Origin: Lachnospiraceae bacterium
GTDB taxonomy: Bacteria > Bacillota > Clostridia > Lachnospirales > Lachnospiraceae
Assembly: GCA_024698145.1 (NCBI GenBank)
Contig: JAILRO010000016.1
Coordinates: 1 to 64,000, forward strand
Reading direction: 5' to 3'
DNA: 64,000 bases
The position numbers were made by a program, and so were the translations under genes. Positions 34,153-43,123 of the stretch are shown piece after piece; position 1 is the first letter of the stretch, and each line of letters starts with the position of its first letter. The notes under the pieces were generated by a model. The model saw nothing but the letters and a program-made list of their open reading frames with translations. It had not been told where the DNA came from and made no database searches.

Positions 34153-35218
34153 CGAAAGATATTCCGAGCGCTCTTGCATTCTGAACAATGCTGTCATCAG
34201 GTGAAACATATTTAAGCTTTCCTGCTGACTCCTCAAGCGCGATATCTGTAACATCATTGTCCTTAAGTACTACAAGTCTTCCGTACTTCTCTTCCTTAAT
34301 AAGTCCCGCTGCATACGCACCGAATCTTGAAGAAAGCACACGGTCAAATGCATTCGGACTGCCACCTCTTTGAGTATGTCCGGGAACTGCAACTCTGACC
34401 TCACAGCCACATGTATCCTTAATCTGATCTGCTATTTCATAAGCAACAGATGGGTATGGACGATTGGCAATTTTCTCTTTTCTCTTCTTCTTCGGAAGTG
34501 CAGCATCCTCTTTTGAAATAGCACCCTCAGCTACTGCGATAATAGAAAATCCCTTACCTTCTTTGCTTCTCTTGTCAAGCGCCTTACAAACACTATTGAT
34601 ATCGTATGGTATCTCCGGCAAAAGTATGATATCGGCTCCGCCGGCAATTCCGGCATGAAGTGTGATATGTCCTACTTTATGTCCCATGATTTCTACCAAA
34701 AATACTCTGTTATGAGAAGCTGCTGTTGTGTGAATACAGTCAATTGCTGCTGTAGCAATATCAACTGCCGACTGGAAACCGAATGTCATATCCGTTCCCC
34801 AAAGGTCATTGTCGATAGTCTTTGGAAGACCGATAACATTTAATCCCTCTTCACTTAAAAGGTTAGCTGTCTTTTGAGAGCCGTTACCACCAAGGACAAC
34901 AAGACAATCAAGTTTTAATTTCTTATAGGTCTCTTTCATGGCTTTAACTTTATCAATACCATCCTCTGTCGGCTGACCCATTAATTTAAACGGCTGACGC
35001 GAACTTCCAAGGATTGTACCACCTTTAGTAAGTATGCCCGAGAAATCTTCAGCCTTAAGAAGCTTGTAGTTGTTACGGATAAGTCCTTTGTAACCCTCGA
35101 GGAATCCGTAAATCTCAACGTCTTTGTACATGTTGCAAAGACCTTTTACCACACCACGCATTGTAGCATTTAATGCCTGACAATCGCCACCACTTGTTAA
35201 CATTCCAATTCTTTTCAT
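34142..35218 (-). CDS. pfkA: 6-phosphofructokinase with unusual active-site motif
   Basis: This 358-residue enzyme phosphorylates fructose 6-phosphate in glycolysis. PKTIDND (132-138) holds the catalytic Asp, and GGTILGSSR, MGHKVGHITL and PGHTQRGGSP are conserved PFK motifs. The phosphoryl-donor loop reads GGNGS (110-114), where ATP-type enzymes have GGDGS and PPi-type enzymes GGDDS. The Lys in PKTIDND is a feature of PPi-type and group III enzymes. Donor specificity therefore cannot be read off with confidence. AAAGGAAGG precedes the ATG. It lies downstream of recR and is transcribed in the same direction. Confidence 0.88.
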   Translation of the reverse strand: MKRIGMLTSGGDCQALNATMRGVVKGLCNMYKDVEIYGFLEGYKGLIRNNYKLLKAEDFSGILTKGGTILGSSRQPFKLMGQPTEDGIDKVKAMKETYKKLKLDCLVVLGGNGSQKTANLLSEEGLNVIGLPKTIDNDLWGTDMTFGFQSAVDIATAAIDCIHTTAASHNRVFLVEIMGHKVGHITLHAGIAGGADIILLPEIPYDINSVCKALDKRSKEGKGFSIIAVAEGAISKEDAALPKKKRKEKIANRPYPSVAYEIADQIKDTCGCEVRVAVPGHTQRGGSPNAFDRVLSSRFGAYAAGLIKEEKYGRLVVLKDNDVTDIALEESAGKLKYVSPDDSIVQNARALGISFGDE

Positions 35219-35238
35219 ACTAATACCTTCCTTTCTCT

Positions 35239-35835
35239 TTACATATCAACTCGTCCTTCAAGTGCTCTAAGTAGAGTAACTTCATCAATGTACTCCAAAT
35301 CTCCCCCAACGGGAATCCCCGAAGCAATTCGTGTTACCTTGATACCTGTAGGCTTCACAAGCTTGCTTATATACATTGCTGTTATTTCACCCTCGACACC
35401 GGAGTTCGTCGCTATAATCAGCTCATTTACATCACCACGTAGTCTGACTATAAGCTCTTTTAATTTGATATCATCCTGCCCAATACCAAGCTTTGGTGAA
35501 ATTGCACCGTGTAAAACGTGATAAACCCCATCGTATTTACCCGTTTTCTCATAAGCATTAAGGTCTCTTGGTGTCTCAACCACCATGATAGTGGAATGAT
35601 CCCTCGTGTTAGATGAACAGATAGGACATATCTCCTTATCCGTCAATGTGTAACACTCCTTGCAATAGCAGACATTCTCTTTTGCATCTACTATCGCACC
35701 TGCTAATGCTTTCACCTGGTCTTTCGGCATATTGATGATGTGATATGCCAGTCTCTGTGCGGATTTGCTTCCTATTCCCGGAAGCCTTCCCAATTCTTCA
35801 GTTAGACGATTAACCTGTTCACTGTATAGTTCCAT
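35239..35835 (-). CDS. recR: Recombination protein RecR
   Basis: The 198-residue protein has the RecR layout: an N-terminal HhH segment ([19 protein letters not shown]), a four-cysteine zinc finger ([19 protein letters not shown]) and a Toprim domain ([16 protein letters not shown]). It works with RecF and RecO in loading RecA at gaps. Its ATG overlaps the ybaB stop codon by one base, and it follows dnaX-ybaB in the conserved Firmicutes order dnaX-ybaB-recR. Confidence 0.97.
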   Translation of the reverse strand: MELYSEQVNRLTEELGRLPGIGSKSAQRLAYHIINMPKDQVKALAGAIVDAKENVCYCKECYTLTDKEICPICSSNTRDHSTIMVVETPRDLNAYEKTGKYDGVYHVLHGAISPKLGIGQDDIKLKELIVRLRGDVNELIIATNSGVEGEITAMYISKLVKPTGIKVTRIASGIPVGGDLEYIDEVTLLRALEGRVDM

Positions 35836-36185
35836 TAGAACGGAAATCCTCCCAATCCACCCATGCCGCCGGTTATCTTGGCCATCTGGGAACTCTGATC
35901 CTCATCCTGCATGCGAATTGCCTCGTTAACTGCAGCAACTATTGCATCTTCAAGTGTTTCAACATCATCAGGATCTACAATATCCGGATCCAAATGAATC
36001 TCTGTGATTTCCTTTGTACCTGATATAACAACCTTAACTGCACCGCCACCTGCTGATGCCTCATAGGTCTTTTCCTCAAGTGCTTTTGCCTGCTCTTCCA
36101 TCTGCTTCTGCATTCTCTGAGCCTGCTTCATCAAATTGTTCATGTTTCCGGGCATTCCTCCGGGGAAACCTCCACGTTTTGCCAT
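35835..36185 (-). CDS. ybaB: YbaB/EbfC nucleoid-associated protein
   Basis: This 116-residue protein has an N-terminal Met/Gly-rich segment, a central amphipathic helix ([23 protein letters not shown]) and the conserved beta-strand pair containing [21 protein letters not shown]. YbaB proteins bind DNA as dimers; they are almost always encoded between dnaX and recR, as here. AGGAGG precedes the ATG. Confidence 0.95.
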   Translation of the reverse strand: MAKRGGFPGGMPGNMNNLMKQAQRMQKQMEEQAKALEEKTYEASAGGGAVKVVISGTKEITEIHLDPDIVDPDDVETLEDAIVAAVNEAIRMQDEDQSSQMAKITGGMGGLGGFPF

Positions 36186-36215
36186 TTTAAATGTCCTCCT
36201 GTTAAATAATATCTG

Positions 36216-37847
36216 TTATTCTTCTCTTATTGTCATATTAATCTTACTTAGATTGATACTATGCAAGTCTTCTTCTTTTAAACTTTTTTTCTGCTGACAG
36301 GTTATCTGCACATCCTTACCTGTTCTTTCTCCTATGAGACTTCTCAAGGTAGTTATGGTCTTTTCCTCACTAAGCCTTAAATATGCCATGTCGCCTTCTG
36401 TCGAGTGGTCAAATGATAAGACTATGGAACTCTGATCAGCTCCGACATTGATGCTCGCAAATCGAAGCATTGTTATTGTTCCTTTGCCTATAAGGCTTTG
36501 ACATTCCTCGTCTCTTTGTATCTCCTTAATGCTCTCCACGATACGTCCCATATCTTCATACTGAGCCGGAGTAAGCTCTCTTTTTAAAACCTCCTCCCTG
36601 TTAATGGAAGGGGATTCTTCTTTGACGGCAACCTCCTGTTTTCTGTTCTCAACAAGTGCCGCCCATTGTTCCTTGGAAAGATCGTATCCACTTTCCTCTA
36701 TCTTCTTCTCCAACGCACGAATACGTTCAAGTATCGAATCCTCATCAATCTCCATCTGCGGCGTCGTAAGTCTGATAACCGCCAGCTCTAACGCAACTCT
36801 CTTCTGTGCCGCATATCTCATGCTATTGGAAAGCTCCGAGAAAATGCGGATATAACGCATAAGCGCATTCATCTCCACAGACTGTGCAACACCCTTCATG
36901 CTTTCAAGATTATCGGAAGATAAATCAAGTTGATCCGTAACTCCGTCCGAAACCTTAATAAGCATAAGATTACGCATATACCATGTATAGTCTGTGACAA
37001 ACTGCGTAAGCTCTCTTCCCTGCCATACAACTTCATCAATCACCTCGAGCGCTGCCATCGTGTTACCCTTGACAACCTCGTCGGTCAACCTGTTAAACAC
37101 ATCGATATCAACAACGCCCAAAACCTCGAGCACATTATCATATGTGAGCTTCTCACCCAGATAAAATGAAATACACTGGTCTAACAAACTCAACGCATCA
37201 CGCATTGAGCCGTCAGCGGTTTTGGCTATATATCGTATCGCCTTCTCCTCCGCCTCGATACCCTCTCTTTGCAAGAGCTCATTTAACCTGTTATATATCG
37301 TATCAATACTGATTCGTCTGAAATCGTACTTCTGACATCTTGATAATATCGTAATCGGAATCTTGTGCGAATCCGTAGTCGCCATTATGAAAATAACATA
37401 AGACGGCGGTTCCTCAAGGGTTTTTAACAATGCGTTAAATGCCGGCCCTTGTATCTGGTGTGCCTCGTCAATGATGTACACCTTGTACTTTCCTTCTGTC
37501 GGAGAGTACTGCACGTCATCACGAATCTCTCTGATATTATCTATTCCGTTGTTAGAGGCCGCATCTATCTCCCTGACATTTAACGAACTTCCTGAAGATA
37601 TCGCCTTGCAGGATGCGCATTCATTACAGGGACTTCCGTCTTCTAAGGGGTGCTCACAATTGACAGCCTTTGCAAATATTCTCGCAACTGTCGTCTTACC
37701 GGTACCTCTTGTCCCACGAAAGATATACGCATGTCCGATACGGTCATGCGTAATCTGATTCTTAAGTGTGGTAACTATATGCTCCTGACCTTTGACTTCT
37801 TCAAATCCGTCAGGTCTCCATTTACGGTATAAGGCTTGATATGCCAT
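36216..37847 (-). CDS. dnaX: DNA polymerase III subunit gamma/tau
   Basis: The 543-residue protein has the clamp-loader AAA module: Walker A GTRGTGKTT (near residue 45), zinc-binding cysteines (C...CNECASC), Walker B VYIIDEAHQ and sensor 1 IMATTDSHKI with SRCQKYDFRR. The C-terminal region is the shorter tau-like part that contacts the polymerase. It loads the beta clamp as part of the Pol III holoenzyme. No programmed frameshift signal was seen. It heads the dnaX-ybaB-recR unit. AGGAAGTG precedes the ATG. Confidence 0.96.
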   Translation of the reverse strand: MAYQALYRKWRPDGFEEVKGQEHIVTTLKNQITHDRIGHAYIFRGTRGTGKTTVARIFAKAVNCEHPLEDGSPCNECASCKAISSGSSLNVREIDAASNNGIDNIREIRDDVQYSPTEGKYKVYIIDEAHQIQGPAFNALLKTLEEPPSYVIFIMATTDSHKIPITILSRCQKYDFRRISIDTIYNRLNELLQREGIEAEEKAIRYIAKTADGSMRDALSLLDQCISFYLGEKLTYDNVLEVLGVVDIDVFNRLTDEVVKGNTMAALEVIDEVVWQGRELTQFVTDYTWYMRNLMLIKVSDGVTDQLDLSSDNLESMKGVAQSVEMNALMRYIRIFSELSNSMRYAAQKRVALELAVIRLTTPQMEIDEDSILERIRALEKKIEESGYDLSKEQWAALVENRKQEVAVKEESPSINREEVLKRELTPAQYEDMGRIVESIKEIQRDEECQSLIGKGTITMLRFASINVGADQSSIVLSFDHSTEGDMAYLRLSEEKTITTLRSLIGERTGKDVQITCQQKKSLKEEDLHSINLSKINMTIREE

Positions 37848-37878
37848 TACTTCACTTCCTAACTGCTACTTTCGATAA

Positions 37879-38955
37879 TCAAGAAAATGTAAACAATTCG
37901 TCCATCATTCTCAATGTCTTGATCTTTCCTTTTACGGAAATCTCTCCTGCCATAAATCCACGCTGAAATGTTGTCTTGCCCTGCAGAATATCATCAAGAG
38001 ACCTTGTTGTGGTACGCAAAGTTACATCCGCCTCCTCGGCAGCAGCATAAAATGCCTTGACTTTCTCAGGCAGTGCTTCAATGTGTAATATTCTATTCTC
38101 ATCTGTAATTATTATCGCATATGAGGCAGAGAAATCCGAAGCCGGATGATAATTGTCAGTAAATGCCTTAATGTATTTGTCATTAGGCGAATCGTCTCGC
38201 TTCTCTCTGTCAAGCTGATGAGGCGACTCTTCAGGCTCGTCCTCTTCCTCTTGTAATTCCTGCTCTACTATCTCCGGACGAAGCATCTTCTTAAACATAG
38301 CAGACAACTCTTCTATGTCCTCTTTCTGTTGCTTCACATATGTCTCATCGCTTACGAACTTGGAAAGCTGCTCGCTCTCTGCAGGCGTAAGCTCTATTGT
38401 ACGAGTCTTTAAAATATTGGTCTTAACCGCAAGGTTACTTGTCGGAAGACTTTCACTCTTCTGATGAATAGTTCTATATAAAGTCTCCGTCTTTCTCTCT
38501 ATAATTCTTAAGTAGCTTTCGTTCTTCTCAAACTCATCAAGATTCTCAACATAAGCAACAAGACCCGTTGTAGGGATACCGCCTAATGTCTCCCATGCTT
38601 TGACAAGACTAAGCTCGGCATCTCTTTCTCCGTAGGTAGTCGCCATTACAACCGGCAGCATATAAACGCTGCTTAATTCGTGCTTATCCGCATACAGCCA
38701 GCACATATCAAGAAACTCCTGCATATACCCGCCGATACCAAACCACTCAACCGTAGTTGCAAGAATTACTCCATCTACACCCTTAAGAGTCGAAGGCAAC
38801 GTTGCAATTGCATTCTTGTCCTCAAAAATATTGTATCTTTCAACTTCGACACGAAGGTCTTTTAGAACCTCTGTCATCTTATTAATCACGTAAATTGTCG
38901 GGTCTTCAAGTAGGCCTCTTCCACCATAGTAAATGTTGATTTTCGTAATTCTCAC
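37879..38955 (-). CDS. Flavodoxin-like fold protein with C-terminal SCP2-type domain
   Basis: The N-terminal 170 residues look like a flavodoxin/NADPH-FMN-reductase fold (TKINIYYGGRG, VDGVILATTVEWFGIGGYMQEFLD, MLPVVMATTYGERDAE). An acidic Glu-rich linker (about 228-258) leads to a C-terminal SCP2-like lipid-binding domain (YAIIITDENRILHIEAL ending GEISVKGKIKTLRMMDELF). It may couple flavin chemistry to a hydrophobic ligand; the substrate is unknown. The start is odd. A stop codon lies just upstream, the GTG at 38955 overlaps the GGAGGTGA ribosome site itself, and the next well-spaced codon is ATT at 38949. Confidence 0.65.
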   Translation of the reverse strand: MRITKINIYYGGRGLLEDPTIYVINKMTEVLKDLRVEVERYNIFEDKNAIATLPSTLKGVDGVILATTVEWFGIGGYMQEFLDMCWLYADKHELSSVYMLPVVMATTYGERDAELSLVKAWETLGGIPTTGLVAYVENLDEFEKNESYLRIIERKTETLYRTIHQKSESLPTSNLAVKTNILKTRTIELTPAESEQLSKFVSDETYVKQQKEDIEELSAMFKKMLRPEIVEQELQEEEDEPEESPHQLDREKRDDSPNDKYIKAFTDNYHPASDFSASYAIIITDENRILHIEALPEKVKAFYAAAEEADVTLRTTTRSLDDILQGKTTFQRGFMAGEISVKGKIKTLRMMDELFTFS

Positions 38956-39037
38956 CTCCGATTAAACGAAATAAGCATATCCTATATAAGTATATCTGAA
39001 AACCGACATTTTTACAACAAGAATCGGAACAATTCTA

Positions 39038-40333
39038 TCAATTTTCGTACGCGACAAAAAACTCGCTCTCTCCAAATGAAATCATGTCGCCCTCTTCGAT
39101 TTTGTAATCCGTTCCGGGAGTTACGAGCTCACCGTTTAAGTAGGTTCCGTTAGTTGAATTAAGATCAATAAGATAAGCTCCATCCTCCTTATCCATGAGT
39201 TTTGCGTGCATGCGACTTATGCCCTTTTCCTTGAGTGTATAATCGCATCCATCCTCCATCGAACCAACAACAATGCTTTTATGTCCGAAGCATACGGGTT
39301 TTAGCCTCTCATCATTAAATGGTTTTAGACATAAATCGCCATGACATATCTCTTCGACAATGTTTTCCTCTTCGTAGGAGCTTGATAACAGAACCGTCTC
39401 TCCGCTGTATACTTCCTCATTTTTCATACCATCATCATTTATAACCAACGGCATTTCTTCTTGCTCTTTAGTCACATATTGCTTTTGATTCCAATACTCC
39501 TCCATCATTTCTTCAGGCGTTTCTTCTGTATCAATCTGCATATATACAATGCTCATACCAATAAGAACGGCCAGACCTATAAAAAGATATCCCATCTTTT
39601 CATACGTCAAGATATTCATGCAAAGTCCAATAAGCATAAGCACGTCAAAAACAGCTACAACAATCATGAGTTTCTTTGTAACATAGTGTAGCTTTATATT
39701 CACTTTTCTTTTATTTTTTTTCTTCTTCTCTACCACAAATGGTTCGTCATTAATTTCCTCAACCTGAGGTTCTTCTTTTAATATCTCCAATCTACCTTCT
39801 TCACTGATTCCTACACATTCCGCCTGATCCACCTTGAACCTCTCATCCGTTACTTGATTGTAAAACCGCAAAAGACACAGCATACCTTCCTCCTGCTTTT
39901 TATCCACATTTTGCAAAAGTACGGATAGAAAATCTTTGATTTCCTTTTCTTCCCCTTCCTTTTTCGGATAATACAAAAAAGAAAACTCACCGCTAGTAAC
40001 ATCCACGAAAATAAGATTTGGATCATATATTACCGAAAGTGGATCTAACAAAAACTCCTCACAGTTTTCCCACATTTGTTTAATACTTCTAACCATATGC
40101 CTAACCCGCTCCGACGAAAGAGACATATGTTGCAGTGCCAAAGACAGACTAACCCCGTGCCCCATTTCATAATATAACTTCTTATCCCCATCAACCTCTC
40201 TTGTTTCAAACGACAAAAAACACGGAACTTTTGTAGCTTTAAAAAGTTCTATTTCGTAAATGTCCTCTTCCTCCGACTCCCAATCAATCACCAGGAGCTT
40301 CCTCATTCCTTCCCTTATATAATTCGTCTGCAA
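39038..40333 (-). CDS. DUF6382-type membrane protein with C-terminal FHA domain (Tad operon)
   Basis: This 431-residue protein starts at a TTG preceded by AAGGAGGTGG at good spacing; the ATG at 40306 is an alternative. Residues about 1-190 match the DUF6382-type domain found with Tad operons (SVIYDPNLIFVD, KDFLSVLLQNVDKKQEEG). A Lys-rich stretch precedes two membrane spans (about 225-265). The last 95 residues are an FHA domain (SIVVGS, GISRMHAKLM, LNSTNGTYLNG). It is the last gene of the Tad operon and overlaps the preceding pseudopilin gene. It may dock phosphorylated proteins at the pilus machine. Confidence 0.78.
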   Translation of the reverse strand: MQTNYIREGMRKLLVIDWESEEEDIYEIELFKATKVPCFLSFETREVDGDKKLYYEMGHGVSLSLALQHMSLSSERVRHMVRSIKQMWENCEEFLLDPLSVIYDPNLIFVDVTSGEFSFLYYPKKEGEEKEIKDFLSVLLQNVDKKQEEGMLCLLRFYNQVTDERFKVDQAECVGISEEGRLEILKEEPQVEEINDEPFVVEKKKKNKRKVNIKLHYVTKKLMIVVAVFDVLMLIGLCMNILTYEKMGYLFIGLAVLIGMSIVYMQIDTEETPEEMMEEYWNQKQYVTKEQEEMPLVINDDGMKNEEVYSGETVLLSSSYEEENIVEEICHGDLCLKPFNDERLKPVCFGHKSIVVGSMEDGCDYTLKEKGISRMHAKLMDKEDGAYLIDLNSTNGTYLNGELVTPGTDYKIEEGDMISFGESEFFVAYEN

Positions 40334-40526
40334 TTAACTGCCACCTCCTTAACTCATTCGCTATATTTTTATCTTCCTCGTAACGTATTTCTGACGCAGC
40401 GTCTTCCTGTTTGGCACAATCCACCAACGACAAAACCATGTTGATATACAGAACCACACAACCGAGTATTATCGGAATTAACAACGTTATTTCGAGAACG
40501 GCGCTACCCTTATTTTTCTTTCTCAT
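40284..40526 (-). CDS. TadE-like pseudopilin
   Basis: From the ATG at 40526 (preceded by GAGGTGG) this is an 80-residue protein with KNKGSAVLEITLLIPIILGCVVLYINMVLS, the short basic leader plus hydrophobic helix with a Glu five residues in, as in TadE/TadF pseudopilins. The rest is a charged helix. A longer frame starts at a TTG (40550) without a suitable site. It lies between the larger TadE-like gene and the FHA gene, and it should be processed by the prepilin peptidase encoded at the start of the operon. Confidence 0.75.
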   Translation of the reverse strand: MRKKNKGSAVLEITLLIPIILGCVVLYINMVLSLVDCAKQEDAASEIRYEEDKNIANELRRWQLIADELYKGRNEEAPGD

Positions 40527-40537
40527 TTCTTCCACCT

Positions 40538-41278
40538 CTATCTTCCACAACGCGTGCAGGGTGACAATCCACCCACAGAACTTTTTCTCACTCGCATAAC
40601 CGTCCTCTTAAGACCAAGGCAATGCGGATTTGTGTGATAAACATCACCGGTTTTTGCAATATAGACTTTACCGCTTTCCACCTTTTTGTTTTTGCAAAAC
40701 GCACACGGCTCCATACGCCCGTGCCCATTTCGTTCCTCCACGCTAATATTTAGATGGCTACATCCTCTGCTTAAATGATACACAGACTCGTTAGGCGTTA
40801 CATAGACGTAATAATCCGCCTCGTTTCCATCTTCCTTGCCGTACCCAAGAAACGCTTTTTGCCTTACCTTGATACTTCGCGGCATATGAAATGATCCAAT
40901 AATTGGAGCATGAATATTAATGACAAATGATGCATTTGCCATGAAAACCTTCCTGTCGGTTGCATCCGGAAGCGCTGTCACAACAATCCCTTTTCTTCCT
41001 CCTGCAACCACCTTATCCACGAACTTAGCATTTTCAATATTCTTACAAAATTGCGTGTACAACACACCGGTGCACATTACACTTACTTCATCATTTTTTC
41101 TAATTCTGCTTTCAAGATAACAGTATTTTGAACTGTACACAGCCGCATCCGATAGGCTTTGGCATATACAACAATCCGCATATATCGTTGCTCCTATACA
41201 GAAAACAAACAGCATGAAAAACAAAAACAACGGCACCGTAATACATGCCTCAACTGTGGCCGAACCCCTGTTATTCAA
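40538..41278 (-). CDS. TadE-family pseudopilin with two Cys/His zinc-binding-like repeats
   Basis: Translation probably starts at a TTG at 41278 preceded by GGGAGGG. The N-terminus RGSATVEACITVPLFLFFMLF is a TadE signal (basic leader, Glu, hydrophobic helix). The unusual part is the C-terminus (about 155-246): two tandem copies of a VYH-x-x-x-x-C-x-x-L ... PC-x-x-C pattern (YHLSRGCSHL...EPCAFCK and YHTNPHCLGL...SPCTRCGR). Similar Cys/His modules in secreted Firmicutes proteins are thought to bind zinc. It is probably a minor pilus subunit carrying a metal-stabilised head. Confidence 0.75.
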   Translation of the reverse strand: MNNRGSATVEACITVPLFLFFMLFVFCIGATIYADCCICQSLSDAAVYSSKYCYLESRIRKNDEVSVMCTGVLYTQFCKNIENAKFVDKVVAGGRKGIVVTALPDATDRKVFMANASFVINIHAPIIGSFHMPRSIKVRQKAFLGYGKEDGNEADYYVYVTPNESVYHLSRGCSHLNISVEERNGHGRMEPCAFCKNKKVESGKVYIAKTGDVYHTNPHCLGLKRTVMRVRKSSVGGLSPCTRCGR

Positions 41279-41408
41279 GTTATCCCTCCCTCTTAAGTGG
41301 TTTACAAAAGCCCTTACAAGGTCAAATTGCTTGTGCTTGGAGATTTTTTTATTTTTTAGGGTATTACATCAAAACATCCGACAATGCAAGTGCTTTTGTA
41401 AGCCACCT
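41279..41408 (-). repeat. Long inverted repeat inside the Tad operon
   Basis: AGTGGTTTACAAAAGC (41296-41311) and GCTTTTGTAAGCCACCT (41392-41408) form a 15-16 bp stem with one G-U pair, enclosing about 80 nt. The right arm overlaps the stop codon of the upstream DUF5702 gene. No T tract follows on the minus strand, so it does not look like a terminator. It may be an mRNA processing or stabilising stem that sets different levels of the flanking genes, or a small palindromic element. Confidence 0.65.
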
Positions 41409-42867
41409 AATATTCGACCTTCTCTTCAAAATAATAGCTGTAAGATTCATCCTCTTCCTTACGAAAGAAATTATTGATTCGTGCCTCACCCTGAAAAATC
41501 AATTCACCGCACAAATTAACCACAGATAAATTCTCTTGTTTCAGATTCTTCTCTATGACATCCAACATTCGTGCATATGTAACATCTTTGCTTTCTTTTC
41601 GAAGCAACATAAGATACAGGTAATCCTTGTATGCCATGCCTGTCTCTTCCTTTATTCCATTACCGTCACAAAGCGTTTTCAAATCCGTCCTCCATTTATC
41701 CGGTGTCTTCACATAGGGAAGCTTTTCTCCATGCATCAACGCTCTGACCTCACTTATCGATTCCCCGTAAGACCAACATCCCATAAGCAGATATTTGACA
41801 ATCTCAACCATGGGCATCGTCCCTGTTGCAGTACATATCGCGGTTGCAAGCGTAAGCGCCTCGCCTTGCTTTGCCTCATCCTGCATAATACAAAGGTAAT
41901 TAACCGGCATCCTCGTCCATATAATCTCATTTAACACTGCTTCAAGATTGGCATAGTCATTGTCCTTACCCTTCAATATATACTCCGTTTCACATTTCAT
42001 ATCACTACCTTCCATCTCTTTTCCCTGATAGGAAAAATGGTCCAGCACATACGAAGCAAACGCAAGTTTTGAAGTCATCCCAAGACCCTTCCCACTACTT
42101 TCTTTTGCAATATCATCAAGCGCCTCCGTCATCTTACCGACATCGGAAAACGAGGCATCTTTATCCTCCTTTACCTCTTCTTTGTACTCACTTGAAGGCG
42201 AGTTTGAAAAGTCCTGTGGGTCTTTGGAAACTGTCGTCCCCTCCGGCAATACAAGTGCAAGCACCCCCAGACTTAAGTTGCTCTTTAATACATCTCTTGG
42301 ATCATCAACCTGTTCCTCATTCTTTTCAAAATGCTCCTCTTTCTCTTCCTCACTTACGTTATTATCTTCCGGAATAACCGTCGCATTTCTTTTGGTTGTG
42401 TCCGAAGCTTCACTAACCTCCTTCGAGTTGTCCATTACATTTTGTGGCAATTCAGTCGCCTTTTTAATGAGACCTTCCTTTGTCTCATATTCCGTAATCT
42501 GCTTTTTTAGTAATTTCATGTGATCATCCATAATTGTCTTTTTGCTCACAAGCGCCACATCTTTTAACGAGCACGAGTAAACTTCCTTATCAGCGTCAAG
42601 TGAAGCGATAACATAGTCTGCAAACTTCTCCTCTACCATGGCATCACTTCCCGTGCCGTATGTTGGGTCCATGAAAAGTAAATGATACCTCTCAAACAAA
42701 TCTCTGTTGTAATCTGCCATGATGCTGGTTCGTGCGCTATGAAGTACAGCTCTTATTTTCACGCGTCCGCAATATATTCTTACAACCTCCAGTGCAGTGA
42801 AGGTTAATACAAGCAACACTCCTATTATTAATGAATAAAAAACTGTAGTTTGTCCCCGGTTCTTCAT
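41407..42867 (-). CDS. DUF5702-type Tad-associated protein
   Basis: The 486-residue protein begins with a pseudopilin-like N-terminus (RGQTTVFYSLIIGVLLVLTFTALEVVRIYCG) and continues with a long extracytoplasmic region containing SARTSIMADYNRDLFERYHLLFMD, typical of DUF5702 proteins found in Firmicutes Tad loci. An acidic, Ser/Glu-rich linker occupies the middle (about 150-235). It is probably a large minor pilus or assembly component. GGGAGGTG precedes the ATG. It lies between the Flp pilin and the TadE-like gene. Confidence 0.8.
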   Translation of the reverse strand: MKNRGQTTVFYSLIIGVLLVLTFTALEVVRIYCGRVKIRAVLHSARTSIMADYNRDLFERYHLLFMDPTYGTGSDAMVEEKFADYVIASLDADKEVYSCSLKDVALVSKKTIMDDHMKLLKKQITEYETKEGLIKKATELPQNVMDNSKEVSEASDTTKRNATVIPEDNNVSEEEKEEHFEKNEEQVDDPRDVLKSNLSLGVLALVLPEGTTVSKDPQDFSNSPSSEYKEEVKEDKDASFSDVGKMTEALDDIAKESSGKGLGMTSKLAFASYVLDHFSYQGKEMEGSDMKCETEYILKGKDNDYANLEAVLNEIIWTRMPVNYLCIMQDEAKQGEALTLATAICTATGTMPMVEIVKYLLMGCWSYGESISEVRALMHGEKLPYVKTPDKWRTDLKTLCDGNGIKEETGMAYKDYLYLMLLRKESKDVTYARMLDVIEKNLKQENLSVVNLCGELIFQGEARINNFFRKEEDESYSYYFEEKVEY

Positions 42868-42909
42868 AGCACACCTCCCAAATCATTTCCGAAAATTGTT
42901 AACAGTTAC

Positions 42910-43083
42910 CTAATAAATTTTCTTTGCGCTTTCGTTAATAGATTTCCATATATTATTAACCAGCGTTGTTATCTGCTCTTTGAAAATAACTACCATCGCA
43001 ATCAGCACAACTATAATAAGAATTATTTCAACTACACCCATTCCGGATTCATCGTCGAAAAAATCCTTTAATACATTCCACAT
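42910..43083 (-). CDS. Flp-type pilin
   Basis: Starting at the ATG at 43083 (six bases after GGGGGTG) the protein has 57 residues: a short leader WNVLKDFFDDESGMG, then VVEIILIIVVLIAMVVIF, the hydrophobic N-terminal helix with Glu at position +3 after Gly. This is the usual Flp1 cleavage site recognised by the prepilin peptidase. The mature pilin of about 40 residues would be the major pilus subunit. It sits right after tadC in the operon. Confidence 0.85.
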   Translation of the reverse strand: MWNVLKDFFDDESGMGVVEIILIIVVLIAMVVIFKEQITTLVNNIWKSINESAKKIY

Positions 43084-43123
43084 TTTCATCACCCCCTTTC
43101 TCGAAACCATAAGTTTTGTCATT

